Source: an uncultured Eubacteriales bacterium (lineage in GTDB: Bacteria; Bacillota; Clostridia; Oscillospirales; Oscillospiraceae). From it: a stretch of 64,000 nt of DNA. Shown here piece after piece: positions 8,123 through 16,527 of the stretch (position 1 is the first letter of the stretch; every line of letters starts with the position of its first letter). A program made the translations under genes and the position numbers. The stretch covers positions 2,759,766 through 2,823,765 of the forward strand of contig LT599017.1 of assembly GCA_900079765.1 (NCBI GenBank). The letters are read 5' to 3'. A model generated the notes under the pieces. It ran no database searches. It worked only from the letters and a program-made list of their open reading frames with translations, and was not told where the DNA came from.

Positions 8123-8932
8123 TTACCGGACGCCCGCCGCCGCTTTCACGAAGGCGGCGGCCCGCTGGGCATCCACCTGGTTCCAGAGAATACCGTCTTT
8201 TTTGATGCTGGTACCGATGATGACGCCGTCCGCGATGCCCAGAAGCTCGGCAATATTATCCACTCTGCCGCCGCTGCCCAGAATGACGGGGACCTGGGGG
8301 AAACGGTCCTTCAACCTGCCCAGGGAGGATGCCTGGGGGGGAAGTCCCGCCCGGGGCCCGCCCATAAGGACACCCGCGATGGGCAGGTTCATAACCCCCG
8401 CGTCAACCTGGTCCTCCACCGGGCGCTGGTCCATACCTGTACCGGCATGGGGCTCGAAATAGGTATAGACCTTCACGTGCTCGGCCTCTATATTCTTCTG
8501 ATAACGGAAAATCTCGCCGGGGTTAAACTCCTGCCAGCCGAAGAGGCCGTTATAGGTACCGGTGACGTATGTTCGGACAAATTTGGCGTCGATGGCTTTG
8601 GCCACTGCCAACGTGGCGATGGGGTCGATGAGCACACCGCAGCCGTAGGGAATGGTAATGGTCTCGGCCACCTCGGTGGCAATGCGGACGTAGGAGGCCA
8701 CCGTTTCAGGGCCCACGTTGGACAGATAGGGCCGGTCCCCTTCGTTTGCGAAGACACAGGCGTCAAACCCCTCGCCCATGAGAACCTTCGCGTCCTCCTT
8801 AAGGCGATTGATATGGTCGCGGTAGGTCATCGCCGGGTCGGCGTAGTAGCTGCCGGGCAGGGCAGCCATATGAAGGCATCCAATGAGGGGCTTCGCAGTG
8901 CAAAATGTCTTTTTATGTTCTTCCATCAGCAT
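8123..8932 (-). CDS. BtpA/SgcQ family protein
   Basis: A TIM-barrel-like protein of about 269 residues, matching the BtpA/SgcQ family (KPLIGCLHMAALPGS near the start; ACVFANEGDRPYLSNV; GVLMGGPRAG; then VILGSGGRVDNIAELL and ADGVIIGTSIKKDG, a phosphate-binding-like end). The start at 8932 is chosen for GGAGGA 9 bases upstream. Members are often found in sugar PTS operons, such as sgc of E. coli, but their reaction is not settled. Here it lies between EIID and HPr, so it probably acts on the phosphorylated product of this PTS, perhaps as an isomerase or epimerase. That last step is inference. Confidence 0.82.
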   Translation of the reverse strand: MLMEEHKKTFCTAKPLIGCLHMAALPGSYYADPAMTYRDHINRLKEDAKVLMGEGFDACVFANEGDRPYLSNVGPETVASYVRIATEVAETITIPYGCGVLIDPIATLAVAKAIDAKFVRTYVTGTYNGLFGWQEFNPGEIFRYQKNIEAEHVKVYTYFEPHAGTGMDQRPVEDQVDAGVMNLPIAGVLMGGPRAGLPPQASSLGRLKDRFPQVPVILGSGGRVDNIAELLGIADGVIIGTSIKKDGILWNQVDAQRAAAFVKAAAGVR

Positions 8933-8960
8933 GGGAAAAGTTCCTCCAATGATATAAGAT

Positions 8961-9827
8961 TTACGCCAGAATGCTGAACCAGCCAAACATGGCGGGGATA
9001 TAGCACACGATGCCTGCCAGGAAAATGATGCCCATGACCTTCATAGGGGTGACCCCCTTGCGGAGCAGGGCGTAGACGCCGAAGAAGAGGGCCACGGGGA
9101 GCAGGGAGGGCATGATCTGGTTGAAGAGAGCCTGGAGCTCGGTGACCTTTTCGCCGATAGCAAAGGTGATTGGCGTGGTGATGCCGATCTTGGTGGCCAC
9201 CAGGCCGCCCAGGACCATCATGCCCATAGCACCGCAGCCCTCGGTGATCTCTTTGATCAGTCCGCCGCTGAGTATCTTGACCACGGCGTTCTTGCCCATC
9301 TTATAGCCGGACATATAGCAGACGTAGCCGACGATCAGAGCATAAGCGGAGAAAGCTACCACATACAGAATGGGGCCCAATGCGTTGCCCTGCATGGCAA
9401 GTTCGATACCGATGGCCAGAAGGATTACCTTGACGATGCCCTGGGTGATGGCGTCGCCCACACCGGCGAGAGGGCCCATAAGGGCGGTCTTAATATTGGA
9501 GATGGTCTCGTCCTCCACATCCGCGCCGTTAGCCTTTTCCTCCTCCATCGCGGCCACGATGCCGGGGATAAGGCAGCCCCAGGTATTCTCAGTGTTGTAG
9601 TAGGTAAGGTGGCGGGTCATGCCCTCAGCCTGCTTTTCCTTGTCGCCCGGGTAGAGTTTCTTCAGGATAGGGATCATGGAGTGGCAGAAACCCAGGCCCA
9701 TCATACGCTCGAAGTTGTAGCAGATCTGGCCCCAGCAGGTCCAGTTCCACCAGGATTTCCGCAGTGTCTTTTTGTCCAGGGAGACGGTCCGGGTGCCGGT
9801 CTCACCCTGCATCACTTCTTTAGACAT
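8961..9827 (-). CDS. PTS mannose/fructose/sorbose family IID component
   Basis: Membrane subunit of a mannose-family PTS. Typical EIID features are SWWNWTCWGQICYNFERM near the N-terminus, the YNTENTWGCLIPGIVAAMEE region and MGPLAGVGDAI, followed by several hydrophobic segments at the C-terminus. About 288 residues. The start at 9827 (MSKEVMQ) overlaps the end of the EIIC gene by 8 bases, which suggests coupled translation; GAGAGG serves as the ribosome binding site. Confidence 0.93.
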   Translation of the reverse strand: MSKEVMQGETGTRTVSLDKKTLRKSWWNWTCWGQICYNFERMMGLGFCHSMIPILKKLYPGDKEKQAEGMTRHLTYYNTENTWGCLIPGIVAAMEEEKANGADVEDETISNIKTALMGPLAGVGDAITQGIVKVILLAIGIELAMQGNALGPILYVVAFSAYALIVGYVCYMSGYKMGKNAVVKILSGGLIKEITEGCGAMGMMVLGGLVATKIGITTPITFAIGEKVTELQALFNQIMPSLLPVALFFGVYALLRKGVTPMKVMGIIFLAGIVCYIPAMFGWFSILA

Positions 9828-10581
9828 TCTCCTCACCTCTCTTTCCATAGGACGTATACAGCAGGTGCATCAGCCCAAAGGCAACACCCAGGATAGCCAG
9901 CGCGATGATGTCGAGTTTTAAGTAGGCTGCCAGCACAAAACCGATCAGGAAGAAGGGGATCGTGGAGCGCTTGTTCATCATATTCATCAGCATGGCAAGG
10001 CCCAGGGCCGGGATCATGGCGCCGATGAGCTTGAGGATGGAGATGATGACGGGAGGCACCACGTTGAGCATCTGCTCCATAAAGGGCCCGCCCAGCATGA
10101 CGCACAGGAACGCGGGGATAAAATAGGTGATGAAGGGCACGATCTGGGAGGCCAGCAGGTTCATGGTAATGACGCCCCTGGTGTTGCCCTCGGCGGCATA
10201 CTTGTCGGCCCGGTGGACCCAGATGGGGTTGAGGGCCATCTTGGCGTTGGAGCAGAGGATGCCCAGGAAACCAAGGGACACCGCAATGGGCAGGCCCACG
10301 GACGGGTCGGCACCGGAAATCATCGTCATGTAGACGCCCAGGTAACCAGCCAGAGACAGGTCGGAGGGAAGAGATCCGCCGATGGCAACGATACCGATGT
10401 ACGCCATCATGATGGTGCCGCCGCACTGGAGGCCGTAGGCCAGGTCGCCCAGAAGCAGACCGTTGATAAGGCCGGCTACCAGGGGTGCGCCGAAGTACAT
10501 GGACCATCTCAGCCACATGGGTGCAGCCGTTGCGATGAGCCAGGTCAGCAGCGCGATGATGAGCGCGTGGATAAACTGCAT
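9820..10581 (-). CDS. PTS mannose/fructose/sorbose family IIC component
   Basis: Sugar-translocating membrane subunit of 253 residues, strongly hydrophobic with repeated segments (FIHALIIALLTWLIATAAP, GAPLVAGLINGLLLGDLAYG). The GLINGLLLGD element near residue 40 is typical of EIIC of this family. A GAGGAG site lies upstream of the ATG. It is the fourth gene from the operon end and works with EIIA, EIIB and EIID at the membrane. Confidence 0.93.
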   Translation of the reverse strand: MQFIHALIIALLTWLIATAAPMWLRWSMYFGAPLVAGLINGLLLGDLAYGLQCGGTIMMAYIGIVAIGGSLPSDLSLAGYLGVYMTMISGADPSVGLPIAVSLGFLGILCSNAKMALNPIWVHRADKYAAEGNTRGVITMNLLASQIVPFITYFIPAFLCVMLGGPFMEQMLNVVPPVIISILKLIGAMIPALGLAMLMNMMNKRSTIPFFLIGFVLAAYLKLDIIALAILGVAFGLMHLLYTSYGKRGEENV

Positions 10582-10626
10582 ACTACCAACTCCTCTTTTT
10601 TATCTTGCCGCCGAAGCGGATTGTGC

Positions 10627-11103
10627 TTACAGTTTCCCGGCGATGGGAGTCCGGGGCTCCTGCTGAACCATCTGCAGATAGACGTCCACGCCCTTTGCCA
10701 GCATGATCTTGAACATCTCCACCTCGGCGGGGCTGGCGTACACATTGCGGGATATGGCCTTCCGGCCGGGACCCGCACCCATGTTGCCTATGTTCAGCTC
10801 CTTGAGCTCCACACCGTGCTCCACAAGCTCCAAGGCGTATTTGGGCGTTTTAAAAAGGAGCATGGTGTTGACCCCCGCGCCGACGCCCTCCTTGGCGATA
10901 CGCTCCGCAGCCTGCTCCACGTCGATGAGCTCCACCTTGACCCCGGAGGGGGCTGCCATGGAGAGCACAGTGCTCATAAAGCTGTCCTTGGCAAGCTGGT
11001 CGTCGATGACCAGGATGCTCTTGACGGCGTGGATTTTAGTCCAGGACGCGATAACCTGTCCGTGGACCAGCCGCTCGTCTACACGGCTCATAACAATTTT
11101 CAC
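10627..11103 (-). CDS. PTS mannose/fructose/sorbose family IIB component
   Basis: Cytoplasmic phosphotransfer subunit of 158 residues. The phosphorylated His14 is in RVDERLVHGQVIASW. Later motifs GNMGAGPGRKAISRNVY and ASPAEVEMFK are typical. The start is read as the GTG at 11103 because AGGAGG is 9 bases upstream. An ATG at 11127 overlaps the EIIA stop (ATGA) and is a weaker alternative. Confidence 0.92.
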   Translation of the reverse strand: MKIVMSRVDERLVHGQVIASWTKIHAVKSILVIDDQLAKDSFMSTVLSMAAPSGVKVELIDVEQAAERIAKEGVGAGVNTMLLFKTPKYALELVEHGVELKELNIGNMGAGPGRKAISRNVYASPAEVEMFKIMLAKGVDVYLQMVQQEPRTPIAGKL

Positions 11104-11123
11104 TGCTTGTTCCTCCTTCTCAT

Positions 11124-11546
11124 TCAATTCTGGGCGGCCAACTGCTGGGAGAGGGCGCGTACACCCTGCTGCCCCTCCACCAGCGCGGTATTCCGTCCCT
11201 CCTCTACAGAAGAGAAGTCCCTGGCCGCCAGAACCTCGATGGCCATGGGGAGATTCACGCCGGTGATAACCTCCAGCGGCATTTCACCGCTGCGTTTCTG
11301 GTAGACCTGAGCGGCGGCTAGGAAGGGGCTGCCCCCCGCCAAATCGGTGAAGAGGATCGCGCCTCCCTTGTCGGCGGCGCGGGCCGCAAAGCCGTCCACC
11401 TTGGCAAGGTAAGCCGCCATATCCTGACCCGGCGGCAGAGGAATGGCCTCCACTTCTCCGGCGGGCTGTTCGCCCAATATCAGCTCCGCCGCCTTGAGCA
11501 GCGCCACTGAGAGGTCTCCGTGACTGAGGAAAAGGGCCTGATACAT
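11124..11546 (-). CDS. PTS mannose-family IIA component
   Basis: First gene of the operon: a 140-residue EIIA of the mannose type that takes phosphate from HPr at His9 (LFLSHGDLSVALLKAAELI). FTDLAGGSPFLAAAQV and VITGVNLPMAIEVL are the conserved later motifs. The start at 11546 has AAGGA 9 bases upstream. It is transcribed away from the LevR-like regulator, and about 415 bases of AT-rich DNA lie between the two starts. Confidence 0.92.
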   Translation of the reverse strand: MYQALFLSHGDLSVALLKAAELILGEQPAGEVEAIPLPPGQDMAAYLAKVDGFAARAADKGGAILFTDLAGGSPFLAAAQVYQKRSGEMPLEVITGVNLPMAIEVLAARDFSSVEEGRNTALVEGQQGVRALSQQLAAQN

Positions 11547-11640
11547 ATACACACATCCTTCTCGGACCTTGATTTGGCCAAATCATAGCATGTCATTTTG
11601 GAGCTGTCCAGCAATCCTGCCCTCTGCCCTTTGTACGATG

Positions 11641-11811
11641 TGTGTCACCTTACTTTTCGCCCATTTTCCCGAGCTTTTTTAATTATTCCCCTCAGCCCAT
11701 TTTTTGTCTACCGTTTATTGTGTCATCGTCTCCGCTAAATTTGACACTGTTCACGCCTCCTTCTCTCCATTCTTCTATTTTTATAACACTTCACTCTTAA
11801 CTTTTGACACA
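11641..11811. promoter_or_regulatory. Repeated TGTGTCA/TGACACA motifs between the PTS operon and its regulator
   Basis: The motif occurs at 11641-11648 (TGTGTCAC), 11718-11725 (TTGTGTCA), 11741-11749 (TTGACACTG) and 11804-11812 (TTGACACAG). The middle two form an inverted pair 16 bases apart. They are likely binding sites for the adjacent LevR-like regulator. No GG-N10-GC sigma-54 promoter was found on the minus strand here. Confidence 0.45.
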
Positions 11812-11887
11812 GTTTTCTTTTCTGTTCATAATTTATTTATATTTTCTCATGGATATATAAAATTCTTTCCCATCTTTTTTATTCTAA

Positions 11888-11916
11888 TTGTGATTTTATC
11901 TAATCAGTGGTATAGT
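11888..11916 (+). promoter_or_regulatory. Putative sigma-A promoter of the LevR-like gene
   Basis: TTGTGA (11888-11893) and TATAGT (11911-11916) are 17 bases apart, 45 bases before the gene, which has GAGGAGG ahead of its ATG. Confidence 0.55.
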
Positions 11917-11961
11917 ACGGTTATGCCTTTCTGCGACACAGATTTATGAGGAGGCCCGCCT

Positions 11962-14433
11962 ATGTCCACACAGAGCAAGCTTTCCCGTCAGGATCGGGTG
12001 CTGGAGGAGCTCCGGCGTGCCACCGCCGCGTCCCTGCCTGCGGGGGTGGACGCCTTGTCAGGCGTGGATGCCGCGGAGGCGGCTTGCACCTTAGCGCTGG
12101 ACCGCGCCAACGTATCCAAGGAGCTCAACGCCCTCTGCCGCGCGGGCCAGCTTATCAAGCTCCAGGGCAAGCCCACCCGTTTTCTGCACCGCACCGTACT
12201 GGCCGGGGCCTTTCCCGGCTGTTTCCTGCCCTCTACGGTACCGCTTGGGACCTCGTTAAGTCAGTACCTCGTGCAAACCGCCGCCCCGATGGCGCGGGAG
12301 AACGAGCTTAGCGGCCTGGAGCGAGCCATTGGCGCAAACGGCAGCCTGCGCGCTGCGGTGGAACAGGCAAAGGCCGCCGTCTCATACCCGCCCCGGGGTC
12401 TGCACACCCTCATTACCGGCAGCGCAGGCGTTGGCAAGATACGTTTCGCCCGCCTGATGTACGAATACGCGGTGCAATTCGGCAAGCTTGCCGGCGACGC
12501 GCCCTTTCTCTCCTTCAACTGCCAGGACTACGCTGGCGCGCCCCAGCTCCTGATGGCCCAGCTCTTCGGACATGGGAAGGGTGCCGTGCCCGGTGTGGAA
12601 AAGAGCCGCCGGGGCCTCATCGAACAGGCTGCGGGCGGCATTCTCTATCTGGACGGCGTGCAGAAACTGCCACCAAAGGTACAGGAGCTGCTGGCTACCT
12701 TAATTGAGAAGAACACTTTCTCCCGTATGGGGGAGGCGTCGGTGACCCGCTCGGGGGATCTTATGCTCATCGCTGCGTCCACCGCGCCAACCGGCGCGGC
12801 GGAGATCGCCCAGTTCACCCGGAGTATGCCCGTGCTTATCCCCTTACCTGATCTTGGTGATCGGGGCCCGCTCGAGCTTCTGGAGCATCTGGTTCTCTTC
12901 TTCAGCCGGGAGGCCAAGGCCACCGGGGTGCCCTTTCGCATACACAAGGACATCTTGGCCTGCCTGGTCTCGGCTCCCTGCCCCGGCCAGATCGGAGAGC
13001 TGAAGAGCCGGGTAAAGATCATCTGCTCCCTTGCCTACCTGGAGTATGCCGGCAGCACCGCCCCCTCCGGCCTCATGGAGATCGGATACCGCCACCTGCC
13101 GGGTGCCGTGACGAGCCATCTTACCGGTGCGGCTGGCAGTCCGGAGGTGAACGCCCTCTTCTCCCGTTTCCGACAGGACTTTCTGCTCTTCACCCCCGGC
13201 GAATCTCCCACCCTTCCCCTCAGCCCCGCTGAGGAGGAGGAAAAGCCCCCGGACGCCGGGGAGCTCCCTGGCGGCGGGTGGAACGCTGAAAAGATGGACA
13301 GCTATATTGAGCGGTGTATTGGCCGCCTCCACACCGGGGACACCACTGCGGGTTTGAAAAACGTCCCCCCCGCCCTCTACGAGTGCGTCCAGCGGCTTTT
13401 TCTCAACCACCCGGCCTACCAGGCAGTGGGGCAAAACCCCGGCCTCCTCCATGGCTTTCTCCTCCATCTGAAGGGCGCGGTGGAGCGGTGCTCGGGCGGA
13501 CTCCCTCCCGCTTCCAGCCCCAGGGGAGACCTCCGGTACACCAACCCCCAGGAGTACGCAGCGGCGGTTGAGCTGCGGGAGGCGCTGGTCCAAGCCATGG
13601 GAATCACCTTGCCCGAGGGGGAACTCGACTTCATTGCCATGTACCTCTACCTCGCCCTCAAGTGGGCGGGTGCCAGCCGGGTGGGGCTCCTCTGCGTGCT
13701 CCACGGAGAGGGGGTGGCCCAGGGGATGGCCGCCTATGTAAACAGCTCCTACGGCGCGCGGCTGGTCCGGGCCATCCCCTACGAGAACGCGACGGCGCTG
13801 GACCTACTCTTGGAGCAGGTGTCTCAGGCCGCCCACGAAGAGGATCAGGGGGCCGGTGTTCTGCTGATGACCGACCTAGAGCCCCTGACCGAGCTGCACC
13901 GCCATGTAGCCGCCTCCGGCATCCGGGCCGAGACCGTCTCCTCCATCTCCCTGCCTCTTATGCTGGATCTGACAGGGAAAGCCCTGCGGGGCGGCTTCTC
14001 CCTTCCCGCCCTGGCCGAGGCGGGCCGAAGGGCCGTCCCTGCGGCCGAAGGGACGATTGACGGCGCGCTGGGCTCCTCTTTCCTTACCCGCATCATCGAT
14101 GAGATCCTCTCCACCTCCCTCACCTTTCTAAACCCCAGAAAGGCCGCGGAGACCCTGCTTCTGGTCCTAAGCAGCACCCTGACCGAGCTGGACCTGAGCT
14201 ACTCTGACGAGATCGCCGTCAAATTCATCTTTCACTGCGCCCATATGCTGGAGCGGGTCATCCGGGGTGAGGCGCTGAAATACCCCGGCCTACGGGGATT
14301 CGTCAATGCCCATGGCGCACTGATGTTCCTGCTGGAGCGTCAGCTCGCCTATGCCGGGGAGGTCTTCGGCGTGACTATCCCCGCCTGCGAGCTGGCCTAT
14401 GTCGCGGAGATCTTTCTGCCCTTCGCATCCTGA
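11962..14433 (+). CDS. LevR-like PRD regulator with degraded AAA+ motifs
   Basis: An 823-residue regulator: N-terminal winged-helix region (1-80), a sigma-54-activator-type ATPase region (about 110-400), PRD1 (435-550, with LLHGFLLHLKGAVER), an EIIA-Man-like domain (565-690, VLHGEGVAQGM), and PRD2 (715-823, FIFHCAHMLERV). PRDs are phosphorylated on histidines by HPr or EIIB, and this links regulator activity to PTS flux. The ATPase is odd: Walker A is GSAGVGKI (153-160), with isoleucine for Ser/Thr; the GAFTGA loop that contacts sigma-54 is GAVPGV (207-212); and Walker B is LYLDG, with glycine for the catalytic glutamate. So it probably neither hydrolyses ATP well nor opens sigma-54 promoters. 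It sits divergent from the PTS operon, its likely target. Confidence 0.85.
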   Translation: MSTQSKLSRQDRVLEELRRATAASLPAGVDALSGVDAAEAACTLALDRANVSKELNALCRAGQLIKLQGKPTRFLHRTVLAGAFPGCFLPSTVPLGTSLSQYLVQTAAPMARENELSGLERAIGANGSLRAAVEQAKAAVSYPPRGLHTLITGSAGVGKIRFARLMYEYAVQFGKLAGDAPFLSFNCQDYAGAPQLLMAQLFGHGKGAVPGVEKSRRGLIEQAAGGILYLDGVQKLPPKVQELLATLIEKNTFSRMGEASVTRSGDLMLIAASTAPTGAAEIAQFTRSMPVLIPLPDLGDRGPLELLEHLVLFFSREAKATGVPFRIHKDILACLVSAPCPGQIGELKSRVKIICSLAYLEYAGSTAPSGLMEIGYRHLPGAVTSHLTGAAGSPEVNALFSRFRQDFLLFTPGESPTLPLSPAEEEEKPPDAGELPGGGWNAEKMDSYIERCIGRLHTGDTTAGLKNVPPALYECVQRLFLNHPAYQAVGQNPGLLHGFLLHLKGAVERCSGGLPPASSPRGDLRYTNPQEYAAAVELREALVQAMGITLPEGELDFIAMYLYLALKWAGASRVGLLCVLHGEGVAQGMAAYVNSSYGARLVRAIPYENATALDLLLEQVSQAAHEEDQGAGVLLMTDLEPLTELHRHVAASGIRAETVSSISLPLMLDLTGKALRGGFSLPALAEAGRRAVPAAEGTIDGALGSSFLTRIIDEILSTSLTFLNPRKAAETLLLVLSSTLTELDLSYSDEIAVKFIFHCAHMLERVIRGEALKYPGLRGFVNAHGALMFLLERQLAYAGEVFGVTIPACELAYVAEIFLPFAS

Positions 14434-14448
14434 CGCAGCCTCGGTATA

Positions 14449-14490
14449 AAAAGGGCTTGCCGCCCGTATCAACTGGCGGCAAGCCCTTTT
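14449..14490. terminator. Bidirectional terminator
   Basis: Perfect 16-bp stem AAAAGGGCTTGCCGCC with a 10-base loop, flanked by A and T runs, between the convergent LevR-like and HAD genes. Confidence 0.9.
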
Positions 14491-14502
14491 CTTATCACGT
14501 TT

Positions 14503-15303
14503 TTAATCAAAAAATTCCTCAATTACCCCGAGGACGCCGTCCTTTTGCACGGTGGCTGCTACGGCGTCTGCGTGGGACTTTACGTAGTCGGAGGCGTTGC
14601 CCATGGCAACGCCCAAACCTGCCGCGGAGAGGAGCTCCACATCGTTCTCGCCGTCTCCCACCGCCACCAGCTCCTCCCACCCAAGGCCGATCCGCTCCAA
14701 GAGCGCGGCAGCTCCGCTGGCCTTGGTGTGTCCCTCCTGGCAGATGTCGTACACATCCTCGTCAAAGGCGGTGACGTGGAGGCCCAAAGCGGGGTCCTTG
14801 AAGACTGCCAGCTTGTCCGGCGGGAGGATGCCAAAAGCGGCGTAAGGCAGGCCCTCCAGGTGCCGGGTGCGGTCGGTGCCGTTGCGGAGGGTGACCATGT
14901 CCCCGTTCACCTCTTGGTAGAAGGGGCGGTAGACCTCGTCCCCCACGTACATATAATAGCTCTCCGGAAAGGCGAAACCCATGGCACAGCCCTCCCGGTC
15001 GGCCAGGGTTAGGATCGTGTCAAACTGCTCCCGGTTCATGGGGTGGTGAAAAAGCACCCGTCCATCCCCCGCCGCCACAAGGGCCCCATTGATACAGACA
15101 TAGTAATCGGGCACAAAGCCGCCCATGACCTCGCTCCGGCAGGCCTTCAGAGTCCGCCCGGTGGCGAGCATCACCGTCACGCCACGCCGCCGCAGCTCCT
15201 CCAGCGCACGGGCCACCCGGGCGCTGGGCTGCTTGCGCTGGGCGCAGGTCAGGGTGCCGTCGACGTCAACCAGGAGGGCCCGGTATTTTCTCTCTCTTAT
15301 CAT
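14503..15303 (-). CDS. Cof-type HAD sugar phosphatase
   Basis: A 266-residue HAD hydrolase of the Cof/YbiV type. DVDGTLT near residue 12 holds the nucleophilic aspartate, LATGRT motif II, and AVGDGENDVELL the metal-binding motif IV. These enzymes remove phosphate from sugar phosphates. The start at 15303 (MIRERKYRALL) follows the upstream gene's stop by 2 bases, with GAGGT in that gene's end as ribosome binding site. It is the last gene of the second PTS operon, so a likely role is to prevent build-up of the sugar phosphate made by that PTS. Confidence 0.88.
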   Translation of the reverse strand: MIRERKYRALLVDVDGTLTCAQRKQPSARVARALEELRRRGVTVMLATGRTLKACRSEVMGGFVPDYYVCINGALVAAGDGRVLFHHPMNREQFDTILTLADREGCAMGFAFPESYYMYVGDEVYRPFYQEVNGDMVTLRNGTDRTRHLEGLPYAAFGILPPDKLAVFKDPALGLHVTAFDEDVYDICQEGHTKASGAAALLERIGLGWEELVAVGDGENDVELLSAAGLGVAMGNASDYVKSHADAVAATVQKDGVLGVIEEFFD

Positions 15304-15305
15304 AG

Positions 15306-15989
15306 CTACCTCTCGTCCAGTACGCTGTGATCTCCAAGGGCGGCCTCTACAATGGGCTGCCACGCCGTACCCGCCACGTTTTGGGCGGCCTTTTTAAGCC
15401 AGGTGTTTGCCTGCGTCTCCTCCCCGGCGAAGTGGCAGAGCTTGGCAAGGCGGTATTGCGTCACGCCCCGCTGCCCGCCCGACTGGGCCGTCTCCTGCTT
15501 TTCCAGCGCGGGGATGAGAGATACGTCCCTGTCCGCATAGACGCAGATCAGCAGCCGGGCGTCCGCTAGGATGGCCTTCAGTTTCTCGTCCGGCTCCTTC
15601 TCGAGTAGAGTTTCCAGCTTGACAAGGTAATCCCGCCCGGCATCGTATTCGCCCCGGGAGAGGTGAAAGCTCATGGCCTTCTGGCAGTACTCCAGCCGCT
15701 CGCCCGGCCTGAGACGCATTTGTTCCAGCCGCTTTTCGTCGACTGCCACCTCTGAAACGTCCCCGGTACGAATGTGTCCCTCCAGCCGGAGTAGGGCCAG
15801 AGTGGACTTGCGCAGCACCAGGGAGAGCCTGCGGCTCCCCAGCATGGTGAGATACCGCTCCACGTCTCCCCGGGCCAGGGTGTGGGCCAGCTCCTCCAGC
15901 GCGCCCCGCTGGGACGCACGGAGCAGCAGCAGAACCCCCAGCACAAGGGCTATCATCAGTGCCAGGTAGAGGAAAGTGAGGTTATCCAT
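15306..15989 (-). CDS. Membrane-anchored helical (TPR-like) protein
   Basis: A 227-residue protein with one N-terminal membrane segment (FLYLALMIALVLGVLLLL, residues 5-22), then an alpha-helical, charged cytoplasmic part with paired-helix periodicity like tetratricopeptide repeats (EYCQKAMSFHLSRGEYDAGR; RLAKLCHFAGEETQANTWLK). I do not recognise a family. It lies between the EIIA and the HAD genes of the second PTS operon and overlaps neither. Its role in sugar uptake, if any, is unknown. Confidence 0.65.
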   Translation of the reverse strand: MDNLTFLYLALMIALVLGVLLLLRASQRGALEELAHTLARGDVERYLTMLGSRRLSLVLRKSTLALLRLEGHIRTGDVSEVAVDEKRLEQMRLRPGERLEYCQKAMSFHLSRGEYDAGRDYLVKLETLLEKEPDEKLKAILADARLLICVYADRDVSLIPALEKQETAQSGGQRGVTQYRLAKLCHFAGEETQANTWLKKAAQNVAGTAWQPIVEAALGDHSVLDER

Positions 15990-16057
15990 GCGCAGATTCT
16001 CCCCCTTTTATGGCAGAAATTCCACCAGTCTCCCCTTAGTGGGAGGGGCCGATATTT

Positions 16058-16450
16058 TTATCCCTCCGGCGGAAAACGGGTAACGGTGCTCCTTGTGGTC
16101 TCCACCGCCTTGGCCGCCAGCTCTGCGGCGGTCAGCTCCAGCTGGAAGACCATCTCGGCATAGGCGGAGTTGTTGGCCCCCGCCACAGTGACCCAGCCGG
16201 GGTGCTCCGCACAGAGGATGGCGCTCTGGCGGAAGGGGCTGCCGCCGGTGAGATCACAGCAGAAGAGAAGGTCGGCCTCCTCTCCGAAGGACACCGCGGC
16301 GTCCTTGAGCGCGGCGGTGAGGCTGTCTAAGTCGTCCTCCTCGTTAAAGTCCACGAAGGCCATGCCCTCGGTCTGCCCGGTGAGCATGGAAAGGCTGCGC
16401 CTGACTGCCGTGGCATACCCGCCGTGGCCGGTAACAATGACGTTTGCCAT
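16058..16450 (-). CDS. PTS mannose-family IIA component (AgaF-like)
   Basis: A 130-residue EIIA. VTGHGGYATAVRRSL places the phospho-histidine at His9; CDLTGGSPFRQSAIL and VAGANNSAYAEMVF are the later motifs. It is closer in style to the N-acetylgalactosamine-type EIIA than to the one at 11.1 kb. The ribosome binding site AAAGGAG is followed by a 9-base spacing. It is separated from the upstream SIS gene by a strong hairpin, so its level may be set apart from the EIIBCD genes. Confidence 0.88.
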   Translation of the reverse strand: MANVIVTGHGGYATAVRRSLSMLTGQTEGMAFVDFNEEDDLDSLTAALKDAAVSFGEEADLLFCCDLTGGSPFRQSAILCAEHPGWVTVAGANNSAYAEMVFQLELTAAELAAKAVETTRSTVTRFPPEG

Positions 16451-16470
16451 TGGTAAACACTCCTTTTTGT

Positions 16471-16508
16471 AGGGAAGGCCCCTGCCCGGCTGGGCAGGGG
16501 CCTTCCCT
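16471..16508. repeat. Intercistronic 17-bp hairpin between SIS and EIIA genes
   Basis: AGGGAAGGCCCCTGCCC is perfectly repeated inverted around a 4-base loop. On the coding (minus) strand no T-run follows, and the next ribosome binding site starts just after it. It looks like an mRNA-stabilising or attenuating element rather than an operon end. Confidence 0.6.
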
Positions 16509-16527
16509 AGTTCCCTATTCTATTATA

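Noticed and set aside
11547-11700. Sigma-54 promoter for the first PTS operon
   Set aside because: I looked for GG-N10-GC on the minus strand. The best candidates (around GGATTGCTGGACAGC and GGGCAGGATTGCT) have the wrong spacing.
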